From contig WRKD01000196.1 of the NCBI GenBank assembly GCA_009778255.1, positions 1-17,093 on the forward strand: 17,093 nucleotides of DNA, written 5' to 3'. Shown one piece after another: positions 16,429 to 17,093 of the stretch. A program made the position numbers and the translations under genes. The notes beneath the pieces were generated by a model that saw only the letters and a program-made list of their open reading frames with translations, was not told the DNA's origin and made no database searches. How positions within the stretch are numbered: the stretch's first letter is position 1; each line of letters starts with the position of its first letter. Source of the DNA: Bacillota bacterium. GTDB taxonomy: Bacteria; Bacillota; Dehalobacteriia; UBA4068.

Positions 16429-16457
16429 AGCGAGCCAAGCCCACCTTGGTCACTTAT

Positions 16458-16486
16458 ATTATAGAAAATTTCTGAAATAAAAGCAA
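16458..16486 (-). promoter_or_regulatory. Putative sigma-A-like promoter of tgt
   Basis: On the minus strand TTGCTT (16481-16486) and TATAAT (16458-16463) are spaced 17 bases. Transcription would begin near 16451, giving a leader of about 115 bases. That leader holds a small CCAAG-CTTGG hairpin (16435-16449) and the heptamer repeat. I do not recognise a preQ1 riboswitch. Confidence 0.5.
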
Positions 16487-16588
16487 TGGTGTTTGTCAAA
16501 CAATTACCTAAATACCAAAGCACGGTAAAAATCGGCAAAAGTTTTCATAAAGTTCGTAAAGATTTTATTAAAAAATAAGAAAAACATC

Positions 16589-16617
16589 TTGACGAAAAAA
16601 TACGTACAGGTTATAAT
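16589..16617 (+). promoter_or_regulatory. Promoter of the tRNA operon
   Basis: TTGACG (16589-16594) and TATAAT (16612-16617) are separated by 17 bases, a near-consensus sigma-A promoter in an A/T-rich setting. It begins 90 bases upstream of tRNA-Val. The leader between about 16624 and 16678 has no gene that I can see. Confidence 0.85.
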
Positions 16618-16678
16618 TATAAAGCTGTTGATCAGCGGGCGGAAATATTCTGGTTCAAAATGCTACCTAGGATGCAGC

Positions 16679-16754
<76 letters not shown>

Positions 16755-16758
16755 ATAT

Positions 16759-16835
16759 GGAACTGTGGTGTAGCGGTCTAACATGCCGGCCTGTCACGCC
16801 GGAGATCGCGGGTTCGATTCCCGTCAGTTCCGCCA
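16759..16835 (+). tRNA. tRNA-Asp (anticodon GTC)
   Basis: The acceptor arms GGAACTG and CAGTTCC pair fully, the anticodon loop is CTGTCAC on a CCGGC/GCCGG stem, and the T-loop is TTCGATT. CCA is encoded and the length is 77 bases. Its GUC anticodon is a standard target of the Tgt enzyme encoded beside this operon. Confidence 0.96.
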
Positions 16836-16911
16836 GCCTCGGTAGCTCAGTTGGTAGAGCAGGGGACTGAAAATCCCCGTGTCGGTGGTTCGACTCCGCC
16901 CCGAGGCACCA
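16836..16911 (+). tRNA. tRNA-Phe (anticodon GAA)
   Basis: The acceptor arms GCCTCGG and CCGAGGC pair fully, the anticodon loop CTGAAAA lies on a GGGGA/TCCCC stem, and the T-loop is TTCGACT. CCA is encoded, and the gene directly abuts tRNA-Asp with no spacer. Confidence 0.96.
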
Positions 16912-16912
16912 T

Positions 16913-16987
16913 GCGGGTATAACTCAGTGGTAGAGTGCGACCTTGCCAAGGTCGAAGTCGAGGGTTCAAATCCCTTTGCCCGCTCCA
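16913..16987 (+). tRNA. tRNA-Gly (anticodon GCC)
   Basis: The acceptor arms GCGGGTA and TGCCCGC pair with one wobble, the anticodon loop TTGCCAA lies on a CGACC/GGTCG stem, the T-loop is TTCAAAT, and CCA is encoded. It follows tRNA-Phe by one base. Its T-arm and 3' acceptor sequence recurs inverted at 17047-17065. Confidence 0.96.
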
Positions 16988-16990
16988 ACT

Positions 16991-17033
16991 TAAATAAACA
17001 TAAGTACCCAATAAGGGTGCTTTTGTTTATTTA
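16991..17033 (+). terminator. Hairpin terminator of the tRNA operon
   Basis: TAAATAAACA (16991-17000) pairs exactly with TGTTTATTTA (17024-17033), and AAGTACCC (17002-17009) pairs with GGGTGCTT (17015-17022) through one G-U, leaving a five-base loop. The T-rich right arm supplies the U-tract. The near symmetry could let it work in both directions. Confidence 0.8.
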
Positions 17034-17046
17034 CTGCTAAATTTAC

Positions 17047-17065
17047 GCAAAGGGATTTGAACCCT
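17047..17065 (-). repeat. Inverted 19-base copy of the tRNA-Gly 3' region
   Basis: GCAAAGGGATTTGAACCCT is the exact reverse complement of 16961-16979, which is the tRNA-Gly T-arm plus the first acceptor bases. The rest of a tRNA is not seen beside it. It could be an insertion scar, a pseudo-tRNA fragment or an antisense segment. Confidence 0.7.
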
Positions 17066-17076
17066 ATGAGGGCGAA

Positions 17077-17093
17077 ATACTCCAGCGGAGTAT
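17077..17093. repeat. Perfect 7-bp hairpin at the right edge
   Basis: ATACTCC (17077-17083) pairs with GGAGTAT (17087-17093) around the loop AGC. The sequence stops at the window edge, so the full extent and role are unknown. Confidence 0.5.

Noticed and set aside
16337..16457. preQ1 riboswitch in the tgt leader
   Set aside because: I could not identify the short C-rich loop and A-rich tail pseudoknot pattern; the leader is dominated by the heptamer array and a small hairpin.

Overview
The window looks like chromosomal housekeeping DNA from a low-to-medium GC bacterium, most likely Bacillota (Firmicutes), perhaps a Negativicutes or Clostridia relative. The supporting signs are strong GGAGG-type ribosome binding sites, sigma-A-like promoters, CCA-encoding tRNA genes, the LL-diaminopimelate aminotransferase route to lysine, and a MinC homologue. 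The lineage is an inference from gene content. I see no phage, plasmid, transposase, CRISPR or defence genes.

Region 1 (1-6614, minus strand) is one probable operon behind a sigma-A-like promoter at 6586-6614. Its order is dapF, dapL, a patatin-like hydrolase, nadE, ispE, a YhhY-like acetyltransferase, and the start of a cysteine-desulfurase-like PLP enzyme that runs off the left edge. dapF and dapL supply meso-diaminopimelate for peptidoglycan and lysine, nadE makes NAD, and ispE makes isoprenoid precursors. Most junctions overlap by four bases or are separated by very few, which points to coupled translation. The nadE product keeps an intact synthetase domain, but its glutaminase domain lacks the catalytic Lys and Cys.

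Region 2 (about 6580-6860) is the most unusual DNA. It holds a 14-bp inverted repeat 146 bp apart, a structured core, a 57-codon open frame with no start codon, and a 35-codon plus-strand ORF that may be a gene remnant. One arm of the inverted repeat lies inside the end of sbcC, so the last 12-13 residues of SbcC are read from it. I interpret this as a small dispersed repeat inserted at the end of sbcC. I cannot check for other copies from this window.

Region 3 (6814-14356, minus strand) is minC-mutS-sbcD-sbcC: a division-site inhibitor gene overlapping the mismatch repair ATPase gene, followed by the SbcCD end-processing nuclease. A TtcA-like tRNA thiolase gene (14448-15179) diverges from minC and converges on tgt, the queuosine tRNA-guanine transglycosylase gene (15221-16336, minus).

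Region 4 (16337-17093) holds the tgt promoter and a leader carrying a four-copy heptamer repeat. It then has a near-consensus promoter driving tRNA-Val, tRNA-Asp, tRNA-Phe and tRNA-Gly, and a strong hairpin terminator. Beyond the terminator lies an exact 19-base reverse complement of the tRNA-Gly 3' region, then a perfect hairpin at the window edge.
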